A program made the position numbers and the translations under genes. Under the pieces are notes generated by a model. That model was given only the letters and a program-made list of their open reading frames with translations, ran no database searches and was not told the DNA's origin. From positions 1 through 38,930 of the forward strand of contig JAFIGH010000043.1 of the NCBI GenBank assembly GCA_020831525.1: a stretch of 38,930 nucleotides of DNA, in the 5' to 3' direction. Below are positions 8,578 to 17,151 of this stretch, in pieces (the stretch's first letter is position 1; each line of letters starts with the position of its first letter). The stretch is from Opitutales bacterium (GTDB lineage: Bacteria; Verrucomicrobiota; Verrucomicrobiia; Opitutales; Oceanipulchritudinaceae).

Positions 8578-9813
8578 CTAGCGGTCGCACTCTCCGAGCA
8601 CGAAATCGAGGCTGCCGAGGATCACGGGAATGTCCGCCACCATGTGGCCCGGCACCATCTTGGAGAGGATGGACAAATTGCAGAAACTGGGCGAGCGGAT
8701 CTTCATGCGGTAGGGCACGCCCCCGCCCTTGGAAACGATGTAAAAGCCGAGCGCGCCCTTGGGGTTCTCCGCTTCGAAGTAGACCTCGCCGACGGGCATT
8801 TGCGGGCCCTCCGTCACGATCATGAAGTTTTGGATCAGCTCCTCCATGCTCGTGAGGATCTTGCTCTTCGGCGGAGCGAAGATTTTTTTCGCATCCTCCG
8901 CGTAGAAGGGTCCGTCGGGCATCTTGTCGATGGCTTGGCGGATGATGCCGATGGACTGGCGCATCTCCTCCAGCCGCACTAGCCAGCGGTCGTAGCTGTC
9001 GCCCGTGGTGCCGATGGGCACGTCAAAGTCATATTGCCCGTAGCCGAGGTAGGGCTTGTCCTTGCGCAGGTCGAGGGCCACCCCGCTCGCGCGGAGATTG
9101 GGGCCCGTGAGCCCGTAGGCGACGGCGTCCTCCTTCGAGATAACGCCCACCCCGACAGTGCGGTCGTAGAAAATACGGTTTCGCGAGAGCAGTTTGTCGA
9201 TCTCATCAATGACCGGCTCCATCTCGTCGATGACCTTGCGCACATTGCCGAGCCATCCGTCCGGCACGTCGCGCATCAACCCGCCGATACGGGTGTAGCT
9301 TGTCGTGAAGCGCGCGCCCGTGAGCTGCTCCATAAGCGTGTAGAGCTTCTCGCGCTGCGTGAAGGTGTACATAAACACCGTCAGCGCCCCGGTATCCATG
9401 CCGTAAACACCGCAGCCGAGGAGGTGCGACTGGAGGCGGGCCAGCTCGCAGCAAAGGACCCGGATAGCTTGGCAGCGCGGGGGCACCTCCAGATTGGCGA
9501 GCCGCTCCACAGCGAGCGCAAAGGTCACGTTGTTATGGATCGGGCCGATATAGTCCAACCGGTCCGTGTAGGGCACGAACTGATTGTAGGTCATGTTTTC
9601 GGCGATTTTCTCGTCGCCGCGGTGCAGGTAGCCGACGACCGGGTCGCACTTCGTCACCGTCTCGCCGTCCAGCTCCACCTTGAGGCGCAGCACACCGTGC
9701 GTGGCGGGGTGCGACGGGCCCATGTTGATGAGCATCTTGTCGCCCCCGAACTCTTCGTCAGCCTGAGCGGCACGCGACCCGATGTCGCCTATGGATACTT
9801 CCTTTACAGCCAT
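8578..9813 (-). CDS. nuoD: NADH-quinone oxidoreductase subunit D
   Basis: The 49-kDa-type subunit of complex I, 411 residues, related to the large subunit of NiFe hydrogenases, and forming most of the quinone-binding cavity with NuoB. Diagnostic segments: NMGPSHPATHGVLRL near residue 30, GYLHRGDEKIAE, and the C-terminal IRSPSFCNLS plus DIPVILGSLDFVLGECDR. NuoC and NuoD are separate here, not fused as in E. coli. The start has AGGA 6 nt upstream and lies 13 bp after nuoC. Confidence 0.98.
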   Translation of the reverse strand: MAVKEVSIGDIGSRAAQADEEFGGDKMLINMGPSHPATHGVLRLKVELDGETVTKCDPVVGYLHRGDEKIAENMTYNQFVPYTDRLDYIGPIHNNVTFALAVERLANLEVPPRCQAIRVLCCELARLQSHLLGCGVYGMDTGALTVFMYTFTQREKLYTLMEQLTGARFTTSYTRIGGLMRDVPDGWLGNVRKVIDEMEPVIDEIDKLLSRNRIFYDRTVGVGVISKEDAVAYGLTGPNLRASGVALDLRKDKPYLGYGQYDFDVPIGTTGDSYDRWLVRLEEMRQSIGIIRQAIDKMPDGPFYAEDAKKIFAPPKSKILTSMEELIQNFMIVTEGPQMPVGEVYFEAENPKGALGFYIVSKGGGVPYRMKIRSPSFCNLSILSKMVPGHMVADIPVILGSLDFVLGECDR

Positions 9814-9826
9814 GAAAAATCCTGGG

Positions 9827-10489
9827 TCAGGTGTCGCTGTGTTTGAAATCGCGCGGACCGTCGGGCAGCGCCTGGGCGGCGTCTTTCTCCCGTGTCTCCG
9901 TCCATGATTCGTCGTCCGCCCGCGGCTCGCGGCGGGACATCGGTCCCTTTTGCGGGGAATGGAAAGGTCCGCCCATCATGGGCGCGGGCAGGACCTTCGC
10001 GCCGGTGCGCTCCGCCACGTCGGGAGCGGGGAGGTCGACTTCGTGCCCAGCGAGGGGAAACTCCTTGCGCAGCGGAAAATACGGGTAACCGTCCCACATG
10101 AGGATGCGCCGCAAGTCCGGATGACCCGTAAAGGTGATGCCGAACATGTCGTAGGTCTCGCGCTCGTGCCAGTCCGCCGCCGGCCAGAGATCCGCCACGC
10201 TCGGGGCGCGCGGCTCGGCGTCGTCCTCGCAGGGTGTGGCAATGCGCACGTATTCGCGCCGCGCCGTGGAAAAGAGGTGGTAGACCACCGTGAAGCGCGG
10301 CGATTCCTCGTAGGCGTCGATCGCCGTGACATCCATGAGCATGTCGAAGCCGGCGTCGTCCCGCAGATACCGCAGGATATCCTGCAGTTCCCCGTGCGGG
10401 CAGTCATAGGCGGCCAGATCGAGCGACGGACGCTCTGTGACACCCGGAAACCGCTCGCGCAAGGCTGTGGTGAAATCGGTTTCGCTCAT
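9827..10489 (-). CDS. nuoC: NADH-quinone oxidoreductase subunit C
   Basis: The 30-kDa-type peripheral-arm subunit of complex I, 220 residues. The family signature is clear: WHERETYDMFGITFTGHPDL, followed by RRILMWDGYPYFPLRKEFPL. The C-terminal about 50 residues (PMMGGPFHSPQKGPMSRREP, then an acidic and polar tail) extend past the conserved core and are probably flexible. It starts 6 bp after the nuoB stop, consistent with translational coupling inside the operon. Confidence 0.96.
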   Translation of the reverse strand: MSETDFTTALRERFPGVTERPSLDLAAYDCPHGELQDILRYLRDDAGFDMLMDVTAIDAYEESPRFTVVYHLFSTARREYVRIATPCEDDAEPRAPSVADLWPAADWHERETYDMFGITFTGHPDLRRILMWDGYPYFPLRKEFPLAGHEVDLPAPDVAERTGAKVLPAPMMGGPFHSPQKGPMSRREPRADDESWTETREKDAAQALPDGPRDFKHSDT

Positions 10490-10495
10490 CTCGGG

Positions 10496-11035
10496 TCAGG
10501 CTTCCTTGTAGGCCAGCTCGCGGGCCTTCCGGTCCTTGAAGAGGCCGCGGGTCGATGACTCGTTGCGGATCTTCTCCTGCAATCGCATCATGCCGTCGAG
10601 GAGAGCCTCGGGACGCGGCGGACAACCGGAAATATAGACATCCACAGGCACGATCCGGTCAACGCCCTGGAGCACGGCGTAGGAGCGGTACATTCCGCCC
10701 GTCGAGGCGCAGGCCCCCATTGCCACAACCCACTTCGGCTCCGCCATCTGGTCGTAAATGCGGCGCACAACCTCGGCCATCTTGTAGGTCACCGTCCCGG
10801 CCACGATCATACAATCGGACTGCCGCGGCGAAAACCGCATCACTTCCATCCCGAAGCGGGAAATGTCGAACCGCGAACCACCCGCCGCCATCAACTCAAT
10901 CGCGCAGCAGGCCAGCCCCATCGGCATCGGCCACACCGAGTGGCGGCGGATCCAGTTGATCACCGCGTCGGCCCGCGAAACGACGACTTCGCCCTCCACT
11001 TTGCTGTTGTATCCGTATTCCGTTGTCGTGCTCAT
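10496..11035 (-). CDS. nuoB: NADH-quinone oxidoreductase subunit B
   Basis: The 20-kDa-type subunit of complex I, 179 residues, carrying cluster N2, the final electron donor to quinone. The adjacent cysteines Cys43-Cys44 ([13 protein letters not shown]), Cys109 ([10 protein letters not shown]) and Cys138 ([13 protein letters not shown]) are all present. This is the first gene of the operon in the window: the expected upstream partner nuoA is not found within the 350 bp before tRNA-Tyr on either strand. No strong Shine-Dalgarno precedes the ATG. The operon promoter should lie in 11036-11386. Confidence 0.97.
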   Translation of the reverse strand: MSTTTEYGYNSKVEGEVVVSRADAVINWIRRHSVWPMPMGLACCAIELMAAGGSRFDISRFGMEVMRFSPRQSDCMIVAGTVTYKMAEVVRRIYDQMAEPKWVVAMGACASTGGMYRSYAVLQGVDRIVPVDVYISGCPPRPEALLDGMMRLQEKIRNESSTRGLFKDRKARELAYKEA

Positions 11036-11183
11036 GCTTCAATTGAATCGCGCCCTTCCCGATTCGGACGCGCATGGTTGGGAGGGTATTAGCGCATGGC
11101 AAGTCTGCAAACACCTCGCCTTGGAATTGCGGCCCATGCCGGAAAAGATTAGTTTGCCTAATGGAGCGTATTATCGGCGCGCG

Positions 11184-11224
11184 GGGGGCCGGACCGGTCA
11201 TCATAGCCGACTGCCGCCCCGGCG
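11184..11224 (+). repeat. Dispersed 41-bp repeat, copy A
   Basis: Matches 27808-27848 at 34 of 41 positions by eye; the core GGCCGGACCGG ... TAGCCGACTGCC is almost fully conserved. Both copies are intergenic and on the same strand. Copy A has lost most of the hairpin arm that follows the core in copy B. Confidence 0.65.
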
Positions 11225-11304
11225 AAGGAGGAAGAGCCGCACTCCTGCGGGCCAGCTGCTTATCCGGGCACCATCGCAGGCGGGACGCGCGCGCGCCACA
11301 TTGC

Positions 11305-11321
11305 CCGCCCCACGTGGGCGG
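11305..11321. repeat. Perfect hairpin in nuo/tRNA-Tyr intergenic region
   Basis: CCGCCC-CACGT-GGGCGG, with 6-bp perfect arms. It contains the palindrome CCCACGTGGG. It lies 66 bp downstream of tRNA-Tyr on the minus strand and could help terminate or process that transcript. No T tract follows. Confidence 0.45.
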
Positions 11322-11386
11322 ACGACATACCCGCCGGAGCGATTACCCTCCTCCGCTGGAAGAGGCCGCGGCACGCATGGAAAAAA

Positions 11387-11473
<87 letters not shown>

Positions 11474-11706
11474 GGCCAAAAACCACGGAACACAAAGGAA
11501 GCGTCCGGCCTTGCCAAGTTTTTTTTCGGTGCGTTCGCGAAATTCCGTCAACCGCCTGAATATGATAGGGCATTCCGCCCAAATAAGGGGCTTCGGTATA
11601 TTCCCTCTTTCAATAATCAGTAAAAACATTAGCGACAGACGGTGAGGGATTGACCCCAATAGCATCCAGGCCAGTCTGACGGCAACAACCTTAGGAGGAC
11701 CAACCC

Positions 11707-12057
11707 GTGCCAATAGACATTGAAATCGAACGAGACGACGAAGACATCCTTGTATTGAAAGTTCTTGGAGAACTCCAGGGGCTCTTGCTGAATGATGCCG
11801 AAGCCCGCCTGCGCGGACTCACCCTTGCCGGGTCCCGCCCGGTCGTGCTCGACCTTTCCGAGCTGATGGCCCTCGACGAAAACGGGGTGCGCCTGCTCAT
11901 CCGCCTTGCCCGCGCCTTGCACACCAAACGAAGCAAGCTGAGCATTGCGCGGCCCAACGCCTTCGTGGAGCGCTCCCTGCGCATGGCCAACCTGCACACA
12001 CTCATCCCCATCTTCGCTACCGTCGACGAAGGGCTGGAGTGTCTTGAGATCGCCTGA
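11707..12057 (+). CDS. STAS-domain protein, anti-sigma-factor-antagonist-like
   Basis: A 116-residue single STAS domain, the fold of SpoIIAA-type anti-sigma factor antagonists and related scaffold proteins. The GTG start has AGGAGG 8 nt upstream, a strong ribosome binding site. The phosphorylation loop aligns with SpoIIAA, but the phosphoserine position is acidic: the family motif D-S-S-G is D57-E58-N59-G60 here (DLSELMALDENGVRLL). It may therefore act constitutively as if phosphorylated, or serve in a non-partner-switching role. No anti-sigma kinase or phosphatase gene is adjacent. The specific partner is unknown. Confidence 0.8.
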   Translation: MPIDIEIERDDEDILVLKVLGELQGLLLNDAEARLRGLTLAGSRPVVLDLSELMALDENGVRLLIRLARALHTKRSKLSIARPNAFVERSLRMANLHTLIPIFATVDEGLECLEIA

Positions 12058-12095
12058 AGGCACGGAGAGCGGCGTCCTCCGGTCCGCCGCGGGAA

Positions 12096-12115
12096 GCGCC
12101 GGATGCATCCGGCGC
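12096..12115. repeat. Perfect 20-bp palindrome upstream of aroC
   Basis: GCGCCGGATG-CATCCGGCGC, a perfect dyad with no spacer, located between the STAS gene (39 bp after its stop) and aroC (137 bp before its start). No T tract follows. It could be an operator for a dimeric repressor or a factor-dependent terminator. Confidence 0.6.
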
Positions 12116-12252
12116 GGCGTCGGCGGCGCGCATTCTTCGCCCCGCATGTCCGGCCATCCGCGGAAATAAGGGGAAATGCGGGGAAAGAACGGAGTCGGCC
12201 CGCGCAGACCGTGCTTGAAAGCCTGAGGGGAACCGCTTTCTGTAAGCGGAAC

Positions 12253-13374
12253 ATGGGAAGTATTTTCGGCAGTATGTTCCGCATCGCGACATGGGGCGAG
12301 AGTCACGGAGGCGGCGTGGGCGTAGTCATCGACGGATGTCCGCCCGGCCTACCCCTCACGGCGGAAGAAATCCAGGCCGAGCTGGACCGGCGGCGTCCCG
12401 GGCAGAGCGAGATCACGACTCCGCGCAAGGAGTCCGACACGGTGGAAATCCTCTCGGGCGTGCATGAAGGGTTCACACTGGGCACGCCCATCGCCCTGAA
12501 CGTACGCAACAAGGACGCCCGCCCGGAAGCCTACTCCGAAATGCGTGAGAAGTTCCGCCCTTCCCACGCCGACTTTACCTACGAGAGAAAATTCGGGCGC
12601 CGCATGGCCGAAGGCGGCGGGCGCTCTTCCGCGCGTGAGACGATCGGACGCGTCGCCGCCGGCGCGGTCGCGCGGAAAATCCTCCGCCTCTCGGAGGGCG
12701 TGCGGATCGTCGCTTTCATTGACCGCATCCAGGACATCGCCATGCCGCCGTCCGAGACCGCGCCGGATGCGGAGGCAGTGGAAGCCACGCCGGTCCGCTG
12801 CCCCCACCCCGCCACCGCCGCGGCCATGATCGAGCGCATCAAAGAAGTGCGCGCGAAGGGGGACTCCGTGGGCGGGTCGATCCGCTGCCACATCACGGGC
12901 CTCCCCGCCGGCTGGGGCGCGCCCGTCTTCGACCGGCTCGAAGCCGACCTTGCCAAGGCCATGCTCTCGCTCCCCGCGACCAAGGGCTTCGAGGTCGGCA
13001 GCGGCTTCCACGGCACCTTTCTCCCCGGCAGCGAACACAACGACGCCTTTGAAAACCGCCAAGGCCGCGTGCGCACCATGACAAACCGCTCAGGCGGCGT
13101 GCAGGGCGGTATCAGCAACGGCGAGGAGCTATACTTCTCCGTCGCCTTCAAGCCCACCGCGACGATCCTACAGCGCCAGGCAACGGTCGACAAGGAGGGC
13201 AACGCCACCGAGCTTATGGGCCGCGGCCGCCACGATCCCTGCGTGCTTCCCCGTGCCGTGCCAATTGTCGAAGCCATGGCCGCACTCGTTCTGCTCGACC
13301 ACGCCATGCGCCACCACGCGCAATGCCGCACCTTTTCCTTCGAGGGCAGCGACGGTGGAGGCGACGAGCCGTGA
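12253..13374 (+). CDS. aroC: Chorismate synthase
   Basis: A 373-residue cytosolic enzyme that converts 5-enolpyruvylshikimate-3-phosphate to chorismate, the last shikimate-pathway step, using reduced FMN as cofactor. Family signatures are evident: [20 protein letters not shown] at the N-terminus, then [19 protein letters not shown], and [17 protein letters not shown] followed by [19 protein letters not shown]. The start MGSIFGSMF at 12253 was chosen because conserved sequence begins there; the open frame further upstream is arginine-rich and covers the 20-bp palindrome. Only a weak Shine-Dalgarno (AAGCGGA) is seen. Its stop overlaps the start of the next gene. Confidence 0.97.
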   Translation: MGSIFGSMFRIATWGESHGGGVGVVIDGCPPGLPLTAEEIQAELDRRRPGQSEITTPRKESDTVEILSGVHEGFTLGTPIALNVRNKDARPEAYSEMREKFRPSHADFTYERKFGRRMAEGGGRSSARETIGRVAAGAVARKILRLSEGVRIVAFIDRIQDIAMPPSETAPDAEAVEATPVRCPHPATAAAMIERIKEVRAKGDSVGGSIRCHITGLPAGWGAPVFDRLEADLAKAMLSLPATKGFEVGSGFHGTFLPGSEHNDAFENRQGRVRTMTNRSGGVQGGISNGEELYFSVAFKPTATILQRQATVDKEGNATELMGRGRHDPCVLPRAVPIVEAMAALVLLDHAMRHHAQCRTFSFEGSDGGGDEP

Positions 13375-14141
13375 GCGTCGCTTTGTATGTATTTCTCGGC
13401 GCGGGCGCGTCGGAGCGCGCGGCCCTTCTCCATGCACTCATCCAGCGCGGCTTCGATCCGGAGTCCGCTCCGTTCACCGTCTACGCGTCGGAGCGGGATC
13501 TTGCAGACGAGGAAGAGTCGGTCACCCAACTGCAAAGAGACGGACAGACAACGGTCGTTCCGCTCACGGGAGGATTCGCGGACGGTCCGGAAGCCCTGCC
13601 GGAACCGCCCGACCGCGGCACGATTCTCTTTCTCGCGGACGGACGCGCCAACCCCGTCGACCAACTGGAGGCGCTGCGCGGCTGGATGAACACCCACGGC
13701 CTCGAACTCGCGCGCATCTTCACTGTCATCGACTGCGCCCTCCTCGAAGCCAACGCCGGTGCCGCCCCGTGGTATGACGCATGTATCCACTTCAGTGACG
13801 TCGTCCTGCTCAGCAACCGCGCCGATGTATCGAAAAAATGGGTGCGCGAATATGAGAAACGACTCCGCCGCGAAGCACTCCCGTGCCACATCGCCTTCGT
13901 GAAAACGGGCGGTGCGGTGGACTTCCCGGCCGAACTGCTCTTTCCGGAGCCGCGCCGGATTTCCCAGTTTTTCGATCCCGACGAAAGCGACCCCGCGCTG
14001 GAGGGCATCGAAATCGACGGCGAACCGGATGACGAAGACGTTGACAGCACCGATCCGCAGTCCGACCCCTATCTCGCCCGCACGGAGCAAGGTTACCGTG
14101 TCAAACGTCTCGTCGACATCACCCGTTTTCTCCCCGCCTGA
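13371..14141 (+). CDS. CobW-like protein lacking GTPase motifs (degenerate)
   Basis: A 256-residue protein whose start GTG overlaps the aroC stop (GTGA), so it is probably co-translated with aroC. I read it as a decayed copy of a COG0523/CobW P-loop GTPase domain, but without the catalytic residues. FLGAGASER (8-16) sits where FLGAGKTT is expected. TVVPLTGGF (61-69) stands where the CxCC metal-binding loop would be. [15 protein letters not shown] (84-98) matches the ...TTGLADPxPV segment. [14 protein letters not shown] (141-154) matches the ADRILLNKxDLV segment, with NKxD replaced by SNRAD. The C-terminal part is acidic ([11 protein letters not shown]). It is unlikely to hydrolyse GTP. The relation is inferred from motif order, not a search. 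Confidence 0.6.
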   Translation: MSVALYVFLGAGASERAALLHALIQRGFDPESAPFTVYASERDLADEEESVTQLQRDGQTTVVPLTGGFADGPEALPEPPDRGTILFLADGRANPVDQLEALRGWMNTHGLELARIFTVIDCALLEANAGAAPWYDACIHFSDVVLLSNRADVSKKWVREYEKRLRREALPCHIAFVKTGGAVDFPAELLFPEPRRISQFFDPDESDPALEGIEIDGEPDDEDVDSTDPQSDPYLARTEQGYRVKRLVDITRFLPA

Positions 14142-14143
14142 CT

Positions 14144-15103
14144 ATGCGCAAAACCCTCACCGTCCTCTGTCTGACGCTCGCTCTCACAGCCCTCGCCCGG
14201 GCCGATGAAAATGGCAACGACAACAACGATCTACCTTTCGGGATCCGTCCGATCTATGCGATCAACGAGTTTTTCGATACACGCCTGCCCGGCACACTCG
14301 ACAAATTCGATCTTACCCTCGAATACCGTCCCCGCTTCAGCGACCTCATCCGGCGCGAGTTCATCCGCTTTCCCCTCGTCCTCCGCTACGGTTTGACGGA
14401 GGACTTTGAAGTCGGCGTCCTCACGACACCTGTCGTTCCCCACCCCTTCAAGTCCGGCGAAGGCCGCAAGTGGGGGCCCGGAGAAGTCGGTGTCCTCGCC
14501 CGCACGAACATAACACCGGTTTTCGGCCTCTGGGACTGGGCCACCATCGAAGTTACCCTGCGCCAGCCGCTCGGGCGCCCGCCTGTTGAATTAATAGACG
14601 GGTACACGCGCATCCGCCCGGTCCTTGCCGTCTCCCGCGCCGCCATTGATCCCGAAACGACGATCCTTTTCGCCAACGTGAGCTACGACTACGCCCTCGG
14701 CCACTGGGGCCGGGCCGAGCCGGATCCTGAATTTGTAACCCGGCAGAACATCGCCGAAGCCGGACCCGGCGTACTCTTCAAACCGACCGAACTCGGCTAT
14801 TTCGTCGATTACCGCCTGCGCCACATCGATGAACCGGCGGAAGACCGCTGGGCCCACGTCTACCGGGTCGGAGTCGTCTGGGAGGTTCCCCGCTTCCGCA
14901 GCGAGCGTGTGCGGTTGCCCGGATATTGGCAGGTCGAGGCGGGTTACCGCCTGACGGACGAGCAGCGGCGGTCTATCAACCACGCCCTCACCCTGCGCGT
15001 GCGCTGGCGCGGCGACCTCAAGGCCGTCTTCCGCGGCGAGAGAGACGCGGCCACACCGCGCGAAGAGGACAACAACGATATCAATCAGTTTCTTCCAAGG
15101 TGA
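14144..15103 (+). CDS. Predicted outer-membrane beta-barrel protein
   Basis: A 319-residue exported protein of unknown function. A signal peptide is clear (MRKTLTVLCLTLALTALARA, cleavage before DENG). The mature part has many alternating amphipathic stretches rich in aromatic and charged residues (FDLTLEYRPRF, VLRYGLTEDFEVGVLTTPVV, WATIEVTLRQPLG), as in outer-membrane barrels, and ends in a short acidic/Asn tail (EEDNNDINQFLPR). It starts 2 bp after the CobW-like gene stop, so the three genes aroC, CobW-like and this one form a probable operon. The 3' end overlaps the convergent Gfo/Idh gene by 23 bp. Confidence 0.75.
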   Translation: MRKTLTVLCLTLALTALARADENGNDNNDLPFGIRPIYAINEFFDTRLPGTLDKFDLTLEYRPRFSDLIRREFIRFPLVLRYGLTEDFEVGVLTTPVVPHPFKSGEGRKWGPGEVGVLARTNITPVFGLWDWATIEVTLRQPLGRPPVELIDGYTRIRPVLAVSRAAIDPETTILFANVSYDYALGHWGRAEPDPEFVTRQNIAEAGPGVLFKPTELGYFVDYRLRHIDEPAEDRWAHVYRVGVVWEVPRFRSERVRLPGYWQVEAGYRLTDEQRRSINHALTLRVRWRGDLKAVFRGERDAATPREEDNNDINQFLPR

Positions 15104-16145
15104 CCGACCGGCCTTCGCGGCAGGAACGGTAGGCCGCGAGAACTAGATCCACCGCCTTGCGCGCTTCCGCGAAGGGAACCGTCGCCTGCCGTCCGCGGCG
15201 GATCGAATCGATGAAATCGGCGATCATGCGCGGATGGCTGGGACCGTAATGGGACTTCACGGAAGCGAGACGTGTCGCCTCCTCCAACTCCTCCGCGCCC
15301 GTGCGCAACTCCCCGGCAAGCGCTTCCGAACGCGCGAGAACCGAGGCCACACGCCCGTCCTCGACAATGATTTCCGCATCCGTACCGACAAAATGCATAC
15401 GCGACGACCATTTTCGGTGACTGCCGGAACTTCCGTGAAAGGAGCCGAGCGCGCCCGACCCCAGCTCCATCGACAATACGGCGGTGTCCTCTGTTTCGAT
15501 AAGGTTCTCATGCGCAAGATTGCGCGTGACGGCATTGACCGACTTCACGCCGCCGCCGACCCAGCCCACAAGATCGAGAAAGTGTATGGCCTGGTTGATG
15601 AGAAGCGATCCGCCCTCTGTCTCCCAACGCCCCCGCCAATCCGAATCGAGATAGTAATCGCGCGAACGGTGACAACTGAGGTGAGCGTCGATAAGAAGCA
15701 GAGGCCCAAGGTGCCCGTGCTGCACGACCTCGCGCACAAAACGGTAGCAAGCATCGAAACGGTGCTGGAAAACACCCTCAAACACAAGGGCGGGAAAGTC
15801 CCGCTCCAGCTTCTCCAGAGCGTCAAGATCCTCGCCGTGTGTCGCAAGCGGTTTCTCACAAAGCACATGCTTGTCCGCTTCCGCCGCGCGCGTCACGGCC
15901 GCCGCGTGTTCGGCGTGTCCGGAACACACGGATACCGCGTGGAGCCCGTCCATGGCCAGCAGTTCTTCCAGCGAAGCCGCCACGCGCGGGATCCCGTATT
16001 GGTCCGCGAGCTTCCGCGCCTTCTCCACCTGCGGGTCGCACACTGCCAGCACTTCGACCCCTTCGCACGACCGGAAACTCTCGATATGCGGCGGCGCGAT
16101 GACCCCGCAGCCGATGATGCCGACAGAAATCGTGTCCGTGTTCAT
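15081..16145 (-). CDS. Gfo/Idh/MocA family oxidoreductase
   Basis: A 354-residue NAD(P)-dependent oxidoreductase. The N-terminal Rossmann fold begins VGIIGCGVIAPPHIESF, and the family motif CEKPLATHGEDLDALEKL lies near residue 95. GGSLLINQAIHFLDLVGWV in the middle matches the catalytic region, with the conserved His of the NxxxHxxDLxxW type. Members oxidise or reduce sugars, inositols or related compounds; the substrate cannot be told from sequence. The start codon overlaps the stop of the deaminase gene as ATGA. A longer frame upstream lies inside the deaminase and is a shadow. Confidence 0.92.
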   Translation of the reverse strand: MNTDTISVGIIGCGVIAPPHIESFRSCEGVEVLAVCDPQVEKARKLADQYGIPRVAASLEELLAMDGLHAVSVCSGHAEHAAAVTRAAEADKHVLCEKPLATHGEDLDALEKLERDFPALVFEGVFQHRFDACYRFVREVVQHGHLGPLLLIDAHLSCHRSRDYYLDSDWRGRWETEGGSLLINQAIHFLDLVGWVGGGVKSVNAVTRNLAHENLIETEDTAVLSMELGSGALGSFHGSSGSHRKWSSRMHFVGTDAEIIVEDGRVASVLARSEALAGELRTGAEELEEATRLASVKSHYGPSHPRMIADFIDSIRRGRQATVPFAEARKAVDLVLAAYRSCREGRSVTLEETD

Positions 16146-17149
16146 GCCGCATGCTCCTTCGCGAGGCGCGCGATCTCGTCGATAAAGGCCCGGCGGCACG
16201 GCTCCGGCAGGAGCGCGACGCGGAACCCGTTCGCCGCCACCTCCGCCAATTCGGCGGGGCCGAGTCCATGTACTTGCGCAAGGGCGAGGTACTCGCCGGA
16301 GAGGCGGTTGCCGAAGGAAATCGGGTCGTCCGTGCTCACCGTGCAGACCACCCCGGCGCGCAGCATACGGGGCAACGGATGGTCCGCCATGGTCGGCACG
16401 ACCCCGAGCTTCACGTTGCTCAGCGGACAGACGTCGCAGGCGATACCGTCCCGCGCCATGCGGTCGAGCAAAGCGGTGTCCTCCGCCGCCCGCACTCCGT
16501 GCTGGATTCGGTTGACGCCGAGTTCGTCGATCACACGCGCGACAAAATCCGGTCCGCAGAACTCGCCCGCGTGCGCCTTCGTGAATTTGCCCGCCGCCCG
16601 CGCACGCGCCCACAGGTCCGCCGTCCACGGCTCGAGGGGAAAGGATTCGGTGCCGTGCAGGTCGATACCCGCCAGTTCGGGCCATTCAAGGCTCGCTTCG
16701 ATAAAGTCGCGCGTCGCGTCGTTGTATCCATTGTGGTGGATACCCATGAAAACACGCACCTCCATGTCCTCCGGCGCCGCGCCGCGGATGGCCTGCGCCA
16801 CGGCGCGCGCGTCGAGCTTGCCGAACTCGATCATGCCCGAGGCGAAGCTGGTCTCCACGTAACGCACGTTTTCGTCGTCGCGCAGCTTCCGGAAGACTGC
16901 CGACGCCGCCTCATGGTAACGCTCCGGCGACGTGAAATAGGCAAATGCCATCTCTAGCAACTCCGTCTCGAAGTGCGCGAAGTCGGAAAACCGGAAATCC
17001 TCCGCCCACGACGCGGGCGGGCATGGGAAGCGGTCGCCAGACGCCGCCTTCAGCAGCTCCCACGGCAACGCCCCCTCGATGTGCAGGTGGGTTTCGGTCT
17101 TCGGGAGAGCGGCCAGAAAGCGGGCGAGGTTTTGCCGGGCAGTCTCCAT
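16142..17149 (-). CDS. add: Adenosine or adenine deaminase
   Basis: A 335-residue zinc-dependent deaminase of the amidohydrolase superfamily. It hydrolyses adenosine to inosine (or adenine to hypoxanthine), part of purine salvage. Motifs: THLHIEGALPWELL near residue 20 (metal ligands His-x-His), KAHAGEFCG with the conserved HAGE, RIQHGVRA, and VSTDDPISFG containing the final Asp ligand. The length is normal. It starts 2 bp after the M29 aminopeptidase stop. Whether the preferred substrate is adenosine, adenine or a modified nucleoside such as aminodeoxyfutalosine cannot be settled from sequence. Confidence 0.93.
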   Translation of the reverse strand: METARQNLARFLAALPKTETHLHIEGALPWELLKAASGDRFPCPPASWAEDFRFSDFAHFETELLEMAFAYFTSPERYHEAASAVFRKLRDDENVRYVETSFASGMIEFGKLDARAVAQAIRGAAPEDMEVRVFMGIHHNGYNDATRDFIEASLEWPELAGIDLHGTESFPLEPWTADLWARARAAGKFTKAHAGEFCGPDFVARVIDELGVNRIQHGVRAAEDTALLDRMARDGIACDVCPLSNVKLGVVPTMADHPLPRMLRAGVVCTVSTDDPISFGNRLSGEYLALAQVHGLGPAELAEVAANGFRVALLPEPCRRAFIDEIARLAKEHAA

Positions 17150-17151
17150 GC

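Larger units (their letters stand above)
11036..11386. other. Leader region of the nuo operon, non-coding
   Basis: A 351-bp gap between nuoB and tRNA-Tyr. I found no credible gene in it; nuoA is not here. It contains one copy of a 41-bp dispersed repeat (11184-11224) and a hairpin CCGCCC-CACGT-GGGCGG at 11305-11321. It must also carry the nuo promoter on the minus strand, but no convincing -35/-10 pair stood out. Confidence 0.6.

Noticed and set aside
12103-12252. 50-codon extension of chorismate synthase
   Set aside because: Arg-rich, covers the palindrome, and the conserved enzyme begins at 12253.
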